Assembly: GCA_037367355.1 (NCBI GenBank)
Contig: CM074706.1
Span: 372,001-436,000, forward strand
Direction of reading: 5' to 3'
Length of the DNA stretch: 64,000 bases
Origin: Neoscytalidium dimidiatum
Lineage: Eukaryota; Ascomycota; Dothideomycetes; Botryosphaeriales; Botryosphaeriaceae
Of the stretch, positions 35,242 to 46,908 are shown in pieces. Within the stretch, counting starts at the first letter, position 1. Every line of letters begins with the position of its first letter. The notes under the pieces are model-generated. The model worked only from the letters and a program-made list of their open reading frames with translations. It had not been told where the DNA came from and ran no database searches. Made by a program: the position numbers and the translations under genes.

Positions 35242-37917
35242 TCAATTGGGTCTGATGCCTGTGTGGCCGCGGCTCGGAATCCCGTAGATTGACGGCGAAA
35301 GGCCTGCCGTCTGCTGGTCGCGTCGACGTTTCCGTGGATTCGATATCTTTCTGCCACTGCCAGTGCCCGCCGGCCCGGTGTGCAACTTCGTGCCCTTCAA
35401 CGCATTGCCCTCAACCGCAGCTCCGCCGGCCGCCGGTCTCGCACCTCCTCCCATTGTTCGCAAAAAGGCCTTCGGTTTCGTGAAAACTATTCGCTCTCGC
35501 CGGTCTAGACTTGCCAGCTCACCGAGTGACTCACCTGCCGTGGCAGCCACTGCGTCCGAGTCGTCTGACGCTTTGTTCGCCTGAGCATCAGCATCATGAA
35601 TGCGAACAGGCAAACACCTGCTTTCCCTCCGTGAGGCTGCCTCTCCTGTACTCCCGGCCTCAACAAATACAATTGACTCAGATGCCTGCTGCTCACCGCC
35701 GCTTATTGCTCTTCCCGCACTTGCATCTGCTGTGTCCACGGCCCTGTAACGGCTACCCACAGAATGCAGGTGCGCGCATGCAGGCGACGGAGCGGCCGTC
35801 CCTGCCGTAGCTGAATTGTCGGATGCCTCGACTAAAAGAGATGACTCGGTACTCCATTCGGGCGGCAACGTCGATCTCACGGCTGGTTCGGGCGCCTGGC
35901 GCTGTTCCTCTGGACGACTGTCAATGGTTGCCCCGTCGTCTTCGCCAAAAACGAAATTCTTCCATATCGCTTCGGCCTCATCACCACCGTCAGCATCGCC
36001 GATCCAGCCTTGCGCAGTCGCAGCTGAAGCGTTGCCAGCCAGCCCGGTGATTAGACGGCGCGGCGCGTACGGAGACCCCGGGCTGCGGACGTCGGAAGCT
36101 CTCTCCGATGCTTGCGAATGCAGGGCGTCGCTGCAAGAGGGCCGGAAGGTGTTCGCAGCTGGCTGAAAGGTGGAGTTGGGTGATCTGGCCATGAACTGAC
36201 TCTTCTCGACCCATCTACTCCGCGCGCTTGCACGATGTCCTGCATCGTCGATCGGTCGCTCTGCCGAGAGGCACGGTCTCGCAGCACGATCTGCAGAGCT
36301 ACCGCGGATAGCACTTGACGATGCACCGCCCTCACCAATGCTACGATCCGGCGGCCGGCGCTCGGAACCGGTCCGTCGCGTGTCAGGGGATTGGTCGGTC
36401 CTATCCGAAGCGATGCCCAGAACCTCCCGCCATCGAATATCGTCGAACCCTTCTTCACCTGTGCTAGGGCTCTCTGGCAGTTTCAATGAGTTCTCTGACC
36501 GCAGGTCGTTTGGTGCCCGCGCAAGGTGCACAAGCGATCCCTTGGTGCTTGACCGACTTGGGGAAGACCTGAACAGGAGCCGGAAAGGCTTTGGGGGAGA
36601 GCTTTGCAGCTCTAGCTGCCCCTTGGTCTGGCCACGCGTCTCAGCCTGATCCAGACTGCTGCCTTCACTGCCTGATTTCAATTCTTGCAGCGACGTCGGA
36701 AGCTGCATCAAGTTTTCGTTGTGCACGTCCGAGACCTCAGTTTCTCCTTGGTCTTGGTCGTCGAGATCCACATCATTACATTGGTCAGATGCAAGGAAGG
36801 TAATTGCAGAGACTACAGGGGCGGCACGGTTTCCACATGAACGTCCATCAAGCTCTTGCAAAAGTCTCTTGACATCTTCGACCGGGTCAGCTTCGGCGCC
36901 ACCCTTATTTCTCTTGGACCCCATGTCTGTGTCAGGCAGATTGGCTGAATTTTGAGTATCCTCTTTTTCTCGTTGCAGAGCAAATGAGCCTGTTGCCAAA
37001 TATTCCGACGCTGGGATTGGCTGCAACTCCTGCACCGGACCCTCCAGGTCGAACAACATTGGGTCGGATGGCGTGAGACGGTATTCAGCTCTATGCGAGT
37101 CATTATCCATCACAGCTACCTGGGTTGCAAGTGCTTCGGTGCCTATCAGGATGTTGATGTCCTCATTGTTCGCAAGCGCTCCACTCATCCAGGGGCCGCC
37201 CAGGCCGGTTTTAGCTCTCTCCAGGAAAGGCGCCCGTGTCGCGCCATCTTTCGCAGTTTTGTGGGTCTTGTTGCGGAACGTTTTGTGTCTCTTTCCGATG
37301 GTTTCCCTTTCTCTGCTCGAACAAAAGCGCATGCGTACCGGCCGAGAGGGATCGAGTCCGGCCCAGTCACGGCGCGCCAAAAGCCTGCCACGTTCGCGCT
37401 CCACGACGTCGTCCGTTCTCACGCCGTCAGAAGCGTGTCTCCCCTGTCTGTAACCTTTCAGCTTGTCATGATCCCCTCGAGCACGAGCCTCTCGACCTTC
37501 ACTGGCTTTCCCGCGCGATATCACCGCTGCTTGGGGTGATAGGGTCAAATTTCCCTCACACGACGGCTCCAGCGGACGAGGATCTGCGTTTGAAGAATCA
37601 TGGGTGCTCCCTTTCGAAATGTGGCGGTGTGTTGGTGGGCGTGGTTTCATCGAGGAGGGGCGTTGCACTAGAGGAACCACTGTCTCATATTGATCGAGTC
37701 CCTTCTGGCGTTTAAGTGGCGGCCGGTCCCCGAGGACCCCGTCAAGAGCTTCGCACTCCACGCTGCCCGGTTGGAGGAAGCTTGGTTGGAAAGGCGACGA
37801 GCTGGCTGCGCTTTTGTAGTGAAGCTGGGTACGGGCCCTAGCGAAATGTTGCCGTTGACGATGTGTTAGAGTATCGCTGTTGAAGTGCCGTTGCAGTCGA
37901 CCGCCAATCCAGTTCAT
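35242..37917 (-). CDS. large disordered fungal protein starting MNWIGGRLQRH
   Basis: Uncharacterised, 891 residues, single exon from the chosen start. The start is set by MNWIGGRLQRHF followed by RQRQHFARARTQLH. From memory, many orphan fungal proteins begin with a very similar MNW-GG-L-RH motif, so this N-terminus is likely the conserved part. The rest is rich in Ser, Asp, Glu and Arg with few hydrophobic stretches and should be largely disordered. Short islands that look constrained are SDPMLFDLEGPVQELQP, GFDDIRWREVLGIA and EAIWKNFVFGEDD. A basic KRRRD patch near the C-terminus may be a nuclear signal. The frame stays open for another 163 codons upstream (to 38406), Arg-rich and probably leader or an upstream exon. 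No function is assigned. A DNA-repair or chromatin role would be a guess. Confidence 0.65.
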   Translation of the reverse strand: MNWIGGRLQRHFNSDTLTHRQRQHFARARTQLHYKSAASSSPFQPSFLQPGSVECEALDGVLGDRPPLKRQKGLDQYETVVPLVQRPSSMKPRPPTHRHISKGSTHDSSNADPRPLEPSCEGNLTLSPQAAVISRGKASEGREARARGDHDKLKGYRQGRHASDGVRTDDVVERERGRLLARRDWAGLDPSRPVRMRFCSSRERETIGKRHKTFRNKTHKTAKDGATRAPFLERAKTGLGGPWMSGALANNEDINILIGTEALATQVAVMDNDSHRAEYRLTPSDPMLFDLEGPVQELQPIPASEYLATGSFALQREKEDTQNSANLPDTDMGSKRNKGGAEADPVEDVKRLLQELDGRSCGNRAAPVVSAITFLASDQCNDVDLDDQDQGETEVSDVHNENLMQLPTSLQELKSGSEGSSLDQAETRGQTKGQLELQSSPPKPFRLLFRSSPSRSSTKGSLVHLARAPNDLRSENSLKLPESPSTGEEGFDDIRWREVLGIASDRTDQSPDTRRTGSERRPPDRSIGEGGASSSAIRGSSADRAARPCLSAERPIDDAGHRASARSRWVEKSQFMARSPNSTFQPAANTFRPSCSDALHSQASERASDVRSPGSPYAPRRLITGLAGNASAATAQGWIGDADGGDEAEAIWKNFVFGEDDGATIDSRPEEQRQAPEPAVRSTLPPEWSTESSLLVEASDNSATAGTAAPSPACAHLHSVGSRYRAVDTADASAGRAISGGEQQASESIVFVEAGSTGEAASRRESRCLPVRIHDADAQANKASDDSDAVAATAGESLGELASLDRRERIVFTKPKAFLRTMGGGARPAAGGAAVEGNALKGTKLHTGPAGTGSGRKISNPRKRRRDQQTAGLSPSIYGIPSRGHTGIRPN

Positions 37918-40757
37918 TTTCGAAGCCCGCGCGGGGGCTGGTGAGAGCGAGTGAGGGCTGTATGCCTGAATTGGAAGTACGATCGACGAAGATGCACGCG
38001 ACCTACTCGACGCGTCTTGATGTCGGAAGCCGCGCCGCCGCCTGCCCCCGTGACACGCTCTTCCCGGATCGATCGTCAACCAGCTTCCCCGCCTCATCAG
38101 CCTTGAATTACTGCACATCTGCTGTTGCCGCCCTCCTCTCCCACGCTGCCGCCATCTCTTTCGCTTCCGCATTTTTTCATTTTTCGCTCTTGTTGCCGTT
38201 TCTCCTCCGTGCCTACCGCGATGCGAGCGACCGCCTGAACCTACCTGCGTCGACCTTGCTTCTGGTTTGTCGCTCTGGCCCGACCGACACTTTGAGGTCA
38301 GCGATGCTTGTGTCCGCTGATCCCCGCGATCGTTACTGCACCGTCCATCTACTCCATCACTTCTTTTGGCTACGTGATGAGACGCACGGGAAGGGATCCG
38401 GTTCAACGGGGAGCATACCTGTACAGCCCTAGACGAATAGAGTTTGCAGCATGAGGTCTCTCTGCGTTTGGAGGAACGAGCCGGCTTTGTACAGGGACCA
38501 CGAGCGGCCGTGTCAATCTGCCGTGCAGCAGCCGAGCTGAGCAGCGGGAGCGAGATGGTCCCTCAGCGGCAGGTTCCCGCCCGCAGTTACCCTGCTCTAC
38601 GCGCCCAAACATGACCTGCAGCCAGCCATATCGCCGCGAGTGAATGACGACTCCACAAATGCGTCAGAAGCACCGCGAGAGTCCGGTCCAGAGGCCTCGA
38701 GGACTCAGCCATGAGGTATTTTTTTCCTCATTGAGAGGAGGTGCAATCCAGCAACGTCAACGCTGCGTGCCATTGCAAGGCCACCCACTGCCGCCGACTG
38801 TCAGCAAGGTTCAACACCATCGGCCTACCGTTTCGATCGATCCCCTCTCGATCAGTTGAGCGTCACAGCTGAGCGGTTGGGTCAGTGACCAACCCAGCAG
38901 TCGGTTACGACCCATTATAAACGTGCCAGCACAAACCGCGTGTTCACCGCGGTGGGGGCCCGGACGAGGAGGAGCTCCACTGCGACTCGCACCGGAGGTG
39001 TGATGAGCGGTTTCTTATGGGCCGGCACACGTCGACGAATAGATCCGCGAAGAACATCTCGATCCTACTGTCTGGCTCGCATCGACAGACGTACACCCGA
39101 CATGAGGCCTAACGTAACTTCACTCCATCCTGCAACGCCGCACGGTGTCCGGTGCATAGCAGTCGCGCTTGCCGACGGTTCATGGCCCTAAGGCAACCTG
39201 GGGTGGTAAACCGGCGCTTGCCCACGTCCACTGCATGATGATGTCAGGCGGCTGCTGGAGGGGCACAGCGGGGCGGCTGGATTGCTCGACCGAACTGCAA
39301 CAACATGCACGGTATGGTGTGAAGATGACCACAGGCGGCACACCGTCAAGCTTTGCCCCCCGTCGACCAGGCCATGCACACGGCATGTGAATTTGGCGCG
39401 ATAAGCCAACGTTGCTGGCTCACCGACGCAGCGCAGCACGGCGCGGCAGGCCGCCAAGACGGCGAACCAGGCGGCGGGCAAGGGTGACTGCACCCCAGGC
39501 AACGGCGTCTTTTTCGAGAGGGCGCATGCAGGAAGACAGGAACATAGTGTGTGGTGTTGCTGGAGCGCACATGCGGAGGCTGGTAGCCTTGACTTTGGCC
39601 CGCATAGGAGCCGACCGGATCGACAGAGGGGCAGCGCGGCGGAGGCTAGCGAGCTCGAGGGCGTGGCGGAGCCCCTCGGCCCCCATAAAAAATCAAAACG
39701 GCGGACGAGAACGCCCCGGATGCGCTGGGCCGGCTCATTCTCTAGGAGCAGCGGATCATCAGCGCGGTCGCCGCAGCGTGCGACACCAGCGACAGCGGTT
39801 GCGCATGTACCTGGGCGAGCTGGCGGACAGCATTGGACGGCCGACAGCCAGTCCCTGCATGCTCAATTTTCGGTTCAAAGGGTTCAGCGTGTGGCCTGCA
39901 ACCTTTCACCCTGCTCCGGAGCAATGAGCGCGCCCGCATGCGGTGAGTTAGGCGAGAGCTTTCGACGTCATTGTGGACCCGCAACACCAAAAAAGGCGAC
40001 GGCGGCAAGCCAGGGCCCTGATACCGCGTCCCAGCACGGCCTGCTCCCCGTGTCATTCTCGTCATCACTATTCGTCGTCCGCGCAGCCGCCGCGCATGCA
40101 ACGCTGAACGGGCGGTCTGCCCTTTGTCTGCGCCTGCGCTGTGTCAGAGGCGCCGCCGATTGCAGCATCCCGGCCGCCAGAAACAGCAGGGAGCCGTGGG
40201 CGTTGCCCATGCGAAACTCGAAACCGCGGCAGCGCACAAAGCCGTTACGACTCGAGCAAGCCGCCGTCAGATGCGGTACGGCCGGCCGTGAAATCGCTCA
40301 GGGTCCATGAGATCATGGGCGGCGCGCACCGCCGCGACGAATGGAGGGCCAACTGCCACATGCCGATAAGCCCTGCAGTGCTAGCGCCAGATCCATGTTT
40401 GGATTAATCACGCAGCTGGCGGCGTCAAGCCATGCGTCAGGGATGTCCGTTCCTTGCCATGGGATGTATCCTACTCGGTGCAGACGCATCATAAAACCCA
40501 ACTGTCTCGGTCCCAGCTGCTATCCGGCCCTCACCACCCTCATCCTTACTTCTCCACCCTGATCCACTTTTCTCCCCGCACTCCAGACGCGTCGCCCAGG
40601 TTTTGGCCAGCGCTTTGTCTATATAAACGGCTCTTCCCGCTACCAAACATCACTTCTTCCCAAGCCCACCTCCCTCGACGGGAAATACATATACTGAAGT
40701 GCCAGACACTTCTCTAGTTCCTCAGCGCCATCTGTCCTCGCGTACACCATCTCCACC
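37918..40757. promoter_or_regulatory. 2.8 kb divergent region, MNW protein / HAD phosphatase
   Basis: The part to 38406 is open in the frame of the MNW gene. The rest has no supported gene; frames such as 39549-40310 are low in hydrophobic residues and shadowed by the opposite strand. The right end, just before 40758, is a recognisable promoter with a TATA element and C-rich leader. Confidence 0.4.
40620..40627 (+). promoter_or_regulatory. TATA box of the HAD phosphatase gene
   Basis: TATATAAA, 138 bases before the ATG and followed by a C/T-rich leader, in the expected place for a fungal core promoter. Confidence 0.6.
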
Positions 40758-42092
40758 ATGTCAGCACAAACTCTCCAACCCCCTAAGCCACGCTTCACGC
40801 GCCGCGTGAGCTCCGATGCTGCCACTCGGGAGGAACTCCATGGCAGGCAAGGCCCTACCGTGGTCGTGCCCCCCAAGCATCTCATGGCTTCCTCTTCCTC
40901 TCATGAGGTTGCCGCGGCTATGGATCTTGCTAGGCAAGAGATCAACCGCTCTTCGACATCCACTCCGGAGACCCCTCCCGAGACCATCGTTACCGACAAG
41001 TTCGCCTACGCTTTCGATATTGACGGCGTTCTGATCCGCGGTGGCAAGGTCATCCCTGAAGCTGTCGAAGCGATGAAGATGCTGAACGGCGAGAATGAGT
41101 ACGGCATCAAAGTGTAAGTGGTCTGCCCCTGTCATGACTCGCGGCGGCGACTGACTCGGTTCAGGCCCTACATCTTCGTCACGAACGGTGGTGGCAAGAC
41201 TGAGGAAGAGCGCTGTATCCAGCTTAGCAAGCAGCTTGAGATCGAGGTTTCGCCTGGCCAGTTCATTTGCGGCCACACTCCCATGAGGGAAATGGCTTCC
41301 AAGTACGGCACTGTCCTTGTCGTCGGTGGCGAGGGTGAGAAGTGCCGCATCGTCGCTGAGGGCTACGGTTTCAAGGATGTTGTCACCCCTGGCGATATTA
41401 TTAAGACCCGCGAAGACACGACTCCCTTCAGGAAATTGACCGAGGAAGAGTGGAAGAACTCCCGCGTTCGTGACTTCGACAACCTGACCATCGATGCGAT
41501 TTTCGTCTTCGCAGACAGCCGCGACTGGGCTTCGGACCAGCAGATTATCCTCGACCTCTTGATGTCCAAGGGTGGCCGCCTTGGTACCCGTTCCGAGACC
41601 TTTGAGGAGGGTCCGCCAGTCTACTTCTCCCACAACGATGTTGTCTGGAGCACCTCTCACGACCTTACCCGTATTGGCATGGGTGCTCTCCGCGTCTCTC
41701 TGGAAGCTATGTTCAAGGCCGTCACCGGCAAGGAAATCAGCACGCACGCATTCGGCAAGCCTCAGATTGGCACTTTCCAGTTTGCCACTCGCCTCCTTCA
41801 GCAGTGGCGCAAGGACACCCACGGCATCGACTCTCCGCCGGACACCGTCTACTTTGTCGGTGACACTCCCGAGTCTGACGTTCGCGGCACCAACGAATTC
41901 AACAAGCACGCTGAGAACACCTGGTACTCGATTCTCGTCCGTACTGGTGTGTACCAGGACGGTACCACCCCTAGGTACACGCCCAAGGCCATCGTTGACG
42001 ACGTCCTTGAGGCTGTCAAGCACGGCATGGAACGCGAGTACAAGCGCATGCTGAAGGCCTCTCTCGAGCAGGCTGGACCTGCTATTGAGTAA
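40758..42092 (+). CDS. HAD-superfamily class IIA phosphatase (CECR5/YKR070W type)
   Basis: Probable small-molecule phosphatase of the HAD family; the substrate is not known from sequence. Exons 40758-41113 and 41165-42092, joined over a 51-nt intron, give 427 residues. All four HAD motifs are present: I, AFDIDGVLIRGG with the nucleophile and acid Asp pair; II, IFVTNGGG; III, Lys in AFGKPQIG; and IV, VGDTPESDVRG. The class IIA cap sits between motifs II and III. The sequence and length match the fungal and human CECR5 (HDHD5) group and yeast YKR070W, which is reported as mitochondrial. Here the first ~75 residues are Ser/Thr/Arg-rich, compatible with a targeting peptide but not a clear one. 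The codons are regular and the Kozak context (CACCATG) is strong. Confidence 0.92.
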
Positions 42093-45000
42093 TGTTCACT
42101 TCTACAACTATATGGTTATTGCATGATTTGCATTTCCATCGACCCCAGTGGAGTTTGATGGGCTTGGCGTTGACTTCGGTTTCCTTTTTTTTTCATGTTT
42201 TTCCTGGTGTTATGGATCACGAAAGATATCCCGACCAAAGCGTCCCCGGCCATAGGACGCAGTACGCGGCAAAGCACTCCACAGCTTGCAACATGAGCAG
42301 CTTCCCTCGAGTCCGCGTAAACAAGGAGCAACAATTATCATTCTCTCTCATCCCTTTCCCCATATGATCCAGCTTCGATGATCTAGATCAGCACTACATC
42401 TAGAAAAACATAGACGAGAAAAAAATGTGTTTGGGTTTGGATCATGGGCACGGCAGAATCACCCAGGTAATGATAGCGGCCAATAGTTACAACAGATTAA
42501 ATGGGAGTTCCGCTTTTTCAAAATAAGCTGCACACATGCGTTGTGATGCGGGCTTCTGCCTGCAATGTAAGGCCCCCTATATTTGCGGCATCTAACTTGA
42601 TTCGCGTGCTCACTCCGTTGGCGGTGCCATCTCCAACACGCCTCCTCCCACCATCGACTTAGCTCGGTTTTCGATCACTCGCACGCAAGAGATATGCCGG
42701 CCGGGCGCTGCGCCCCGATAGTGGAGACCCCTTGAATGCGACACGGCGGTACAACTCGACGGTACATGCCATTCCTGGCTTGGAGGTGTTGTTTTGTCTC
42801 CACTCATTCACGCACGCCGCAATCGCTTCCGTGTCAGCAGTCGGCAAGCTTGGCCTCGCTGACGGTGCGGACCCCGTTGCCGAATGACTCGCCGGGGCCG
42901 GCATACGCGAACCGGTCCTTTCCGAGGCAACCTGGCGCTTGGCGCATCTCACATCGGACGGGGCCCAGCATGCACATCTGGCGTGAACATGGCGGCGCAT
43001 GTGGCATCCATCCATCACATCTCCCGCGTGCGTGCTGTGGCCGTGGGCGCGCGCGGCTGCAGCATGCCGCCCGCTCCGGCTCACCGCCCGCCGCCTTGTG
43101 TGCAGACGAGGGTCCTCTGCACAAATACACGCATCCCGCGTCATTCCTCCGTGAGAGGTGCTGGCAATCCGCCCGGATGCGAGAATTAGCACAGCGTGCG
43201 CTAAGCCCGTCTGGAACGGAGGGTTGCCCGCATCCTGGTTGCCGTACAGCTGTTCATCAATAGTGCATGAAGTCGACGGCCTCAGATGGCGCTTGAGTCA
43301 TCAACACAGCCGGCGGTTCCCCCCAGCGACTCAGCGCAGGGCATCATCTGATGGCCGTGCAGACGCCCGCCTCCGGCGGCAGGGCTGGCGCTGGCCTATC
43401 TTATCGATAGATCGATGATTTCCACGCCACCATCTGCGACAGCCGCCGGGATGCACCCTGGCTGCCTACGCCAGCCGCCTGAAACGATCTCCCTCCGGCC
43501 ACCGCCCAAGCCAAAATTAAGGCCCGCAGGAGCCCGCCAGGCCGCAGGCCAGCGCTGCCTCCGCGCGGTTTTCAGCCACCGAATCGCGTCAGCGCGTTTT
43601 CACGTTGCGTTTGTGTACCTCCTTCTACGACTCAGGCGCCGGGCACATCTTTTCCTATCTGCACAAAATGCTCCTCCGACTCGCGCCGTGGCCGACGCGT
43701 ACCTCGTACGATTACACGAATATTTCCTTAATTCTCCCGTCATACGGACTATACGATGCTCCATTATCTCAGCTTAACGCGCAGGGTCCCGCGGCAGCTC
43801 CGTGGCAGTTCTTCGTGATTTTCGCCGCTGGCGGAGAAATAGGCTCGTCGACTTTTGGCAATTACCGAAGAGCCTCTTCTGCGAAGCCTTGTATTTTGCC
43901 TTTTACGGAGTGCCCCTCACCACTTTCTCCGAGCGAAAAAAACAAAACAGTCGTGTTGCTTTTCCTGCTCATCAATCTTGCTTTGCTTCTTCCGTGCCGC
44001 TGCAGGCTACCCTTGTTCGGCGCCACCGCCGCCTCCCTTGTTCTCTCTCTCTTTCTCTCTGTGTGTGTAGGAGTAGGCTTGCAAAAGGGTGTAATCATGA
44101 TTGGATAGGGTGGTTCGTGCGTCTCGATGATGATTTGTCTACTCTCGGGCCTCACTTGCTCATCCATGTGACAACACGGACACCTATCACCGCCACAAGG
44201 ACCTTTTTCGCTTGAGATCGCGCGCTCGGCGCCACTCACGACACTGTGCAGCGTAAGGTGCCACCGCGCGTCTATTCTTGTTTTGCGCGCTTTTTTTTTC
44301 CCCCTCACTCATTGTGTTTCTCGATTTGCTGGTCCTTCCTTAAAGCGATGATGACTACTTGGCGTGGGTGCCTTATATGCACTGGATCATACACCACACA
44401 CCCACCGCACCTCCGTAGTTGCCCACTGGGCGGCCGGTCATCGGCTCATCGATCGCTGGGTTTGGCCAAATCAAAGAGCAGTCGTCGCGGTGGTAGTAGC
44501 TCGACAGGCGGCCCGTGAGGCCTGGATCGTTTGCCACGGCTAGGATGGCGGGATCGATCTGAACGCGAGCCGTCGGGTCAGCGGCGTGCGGGCGATGATG
44601 AACGGCCAAACAAAAAAAAAGTTGGCAGCACGGCAGCAAGGACGGAAGAGTGGCCCGGAAAAGCCAAGTTGCCAACTTTTAGCCCGGCTGCCATTTTCGA
44701 AGAAAAAAAAAATTTTTCTAATCCGGCTGTTGCTTCGCCTTGGCCTTAGCCTTGTCTTGCGTGTGTTGGGTCTTTTTTCTGTTGGTGCCTGGCGGCGCCT
44801 CGTTGTAGGAATAGGAACAGATCCCGCCGCGGCGCGCCGTTCACCCGCTGCATCGTCGCCGGGTCGCCCGTCCTGCCTAGCCTTGCCCTGGCAACTCTCT
44901 CGTTCCTTTCGTTTTTGGAGCCTCAGGAATCCTCTTTTGCACTGGCTCGCGACAGTGCCGATAATCGCAGTAGCTGCGATCCCTCCGATTCCGACGCTGA

Positions 45001-46870
45001 GGTCCTCTCTGTCATGCTGATGTGATGAAGTCTCCGATGAGCGCAGCTCAGCTCACCGTGCCACAATCGATGTCGCAACTTAGGAGCTTCCGAGGCCACG
45101 GCCGCGGGGCTCGGCAAGGCGTGCGCGCTGGGTGTGCGCTCGCGCCAGGGAGCCAAGGGCGCACTGGACCCTACAATAGGGCCAGGGAGATAGTAAAGCG
45201 AGACGGGTCAAGAGCTGTGGCAGGCACGGGAATGGATACTCAAGGGAGTGAGACGGTCCAAAGTCCACATGGTACGCGTGCTTCCACCTCGGCTGAGAGC
45301 TCGATCCAACAAGGACCCTCATGAAACGAAACACACAACACAGCCAAAAACTGCGCTGCGACACCAACGCCGGGGAGCTTACGCTTACACAACGCGTGGT
45401 ACGGAGGTACCCACAGCCACGCCACTGCCACTGACTTGTTGCTACTGCGTGCTCCACCGCCGCCGTTGGATGCGCCTTTCGTTGCCCGTCCCTGCTCGCA
45501 TCTCCCTCCATCGTCCTCGTCCTCAAGGCCGCCCCCAAGGATTCATTTTAAGATTGTGAGGCTTGGTGTTGGATCTCCGGTGTTCCGTGTGTCCCTTGGG
45601 CGTCTCTTCACACCTGATGCCCTCCGTTCTGCTCTCGCCCCCTGCGTTGCGCCGGCGTCAACGCGTAGCAAATCTAATTTAGATGGCACACACGCGCGCG
45701 CGTTTGAGAGGCAATCAAAGGCAGAGCACACAAGCCCCCTCCCCTCATGTTAATCACAAACACCGCCACTGGGGTTGCAGGACGGCTGGGACCGGGGCTG
45801 TATGGCTCGCGCCCGCTGGGATTCGTTTCGTTTCGTGGGGTCTTTGGTGAACCTTGAGCTTAACCCCCCAGAGAAACACCCTAAATCCAGGACTTACGCA
45901 ACGCAACACGTGCAGCATGAATATAACTAATCAGGAGAATTTCGTCCTTGGAAGGTATATGAAACAGAAATTCAGGCAGTACACAGCAATAACTATACGA
46001 TATGACCAGGGCGTGGTGAATATTCCTACAGTCAGCGCCGAGAGTCAGTTTTCTCGAGCGCCACCAACAACAAGTGCCCATTCCTCCAGGCGTCTCATTT
46101 CCTTACACTCTTTCCTCGCGACAGCTCATCTGATCTAATCCGCTATTGGCCTAAGGTAGGCAGAGATGGAGGCGTTTTGTTTCCGCGTCTCTCTGCAGGT
46201 GGCCTGACGCTCTGGACCTTCGGCACTTCTGCCCTGCACCCCACTTTCCACACCAACTACGGCTCTACTTTCCCTTCCGTTTCCATCTCTCCACAAATGC
46301 ATGCGCGACCGCAGCATCGCCGAGTTTGGGGTGCAGTAGTGGGAGGAGAAGCAAGTCCGAGATAGAGGGTGGGTACCAAATCAGGGCCGCCTGCCGCGCA
46401 GCGTTATCGGCACACACGGCCACGGGGGACAGGGAAGAGACCTCCGGGCTGCCTGTCCTGTCCCCTCAACACCATCAGACTCTTGCAGAACTGACTTCGT
46501 AGACTCGGAAGCTGCTGCGCGCGGGGTGGGGAAGAGAGCGGTCGTCGAACGCTTGATCCAGGATGAGGCGCGTAACGAGGTAGCTACGTCTTTCCCATTT
46601 CCCCGTGAGTCTTTTTTCTCAAACACGTGCGAAAAATACCACTGTCAAGGATGAATTGCTCTTTCCTATCTCTTTCCTGCTGTTGGATTCTCTTCACGGC
46701 CCTTCTCTTTGCACCTTCTTTCGTCGTCAGGTTCCACATATTCGTTTCTTCTCAGACGTCTTCCTGGTGTCGCTGTCCAAGCATAAGCTACTGGACCTTG
46801 CCGCACGCCCACGTGTCTGATGCGCTGTTTCTTTTCGACGCATGCATGCCGTAATTGCGGAGTGCAGCAT

Positions 46871-46871
<1 letters not shown>

Positions 46872-46907
<36 letters not shown>
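46872..46907. repeat. (CAG)12 trinucleotide repeat
   Basis: Twelve perfect CAG units in the long convergent gap. Unbroken repeats of this size are rare outside coding DNA in fungi, but no supported gene frame covers it. Confidence 0.9.

Positions 46908-46908
<1 letters not shown>

Noticed and set aside
40761..42023. 420-codon minus-strand frame opposite the HAD phosphatase
   Set aside because: Shadow of the HAD gene, which has all four catalytic motifs on the plus strand.
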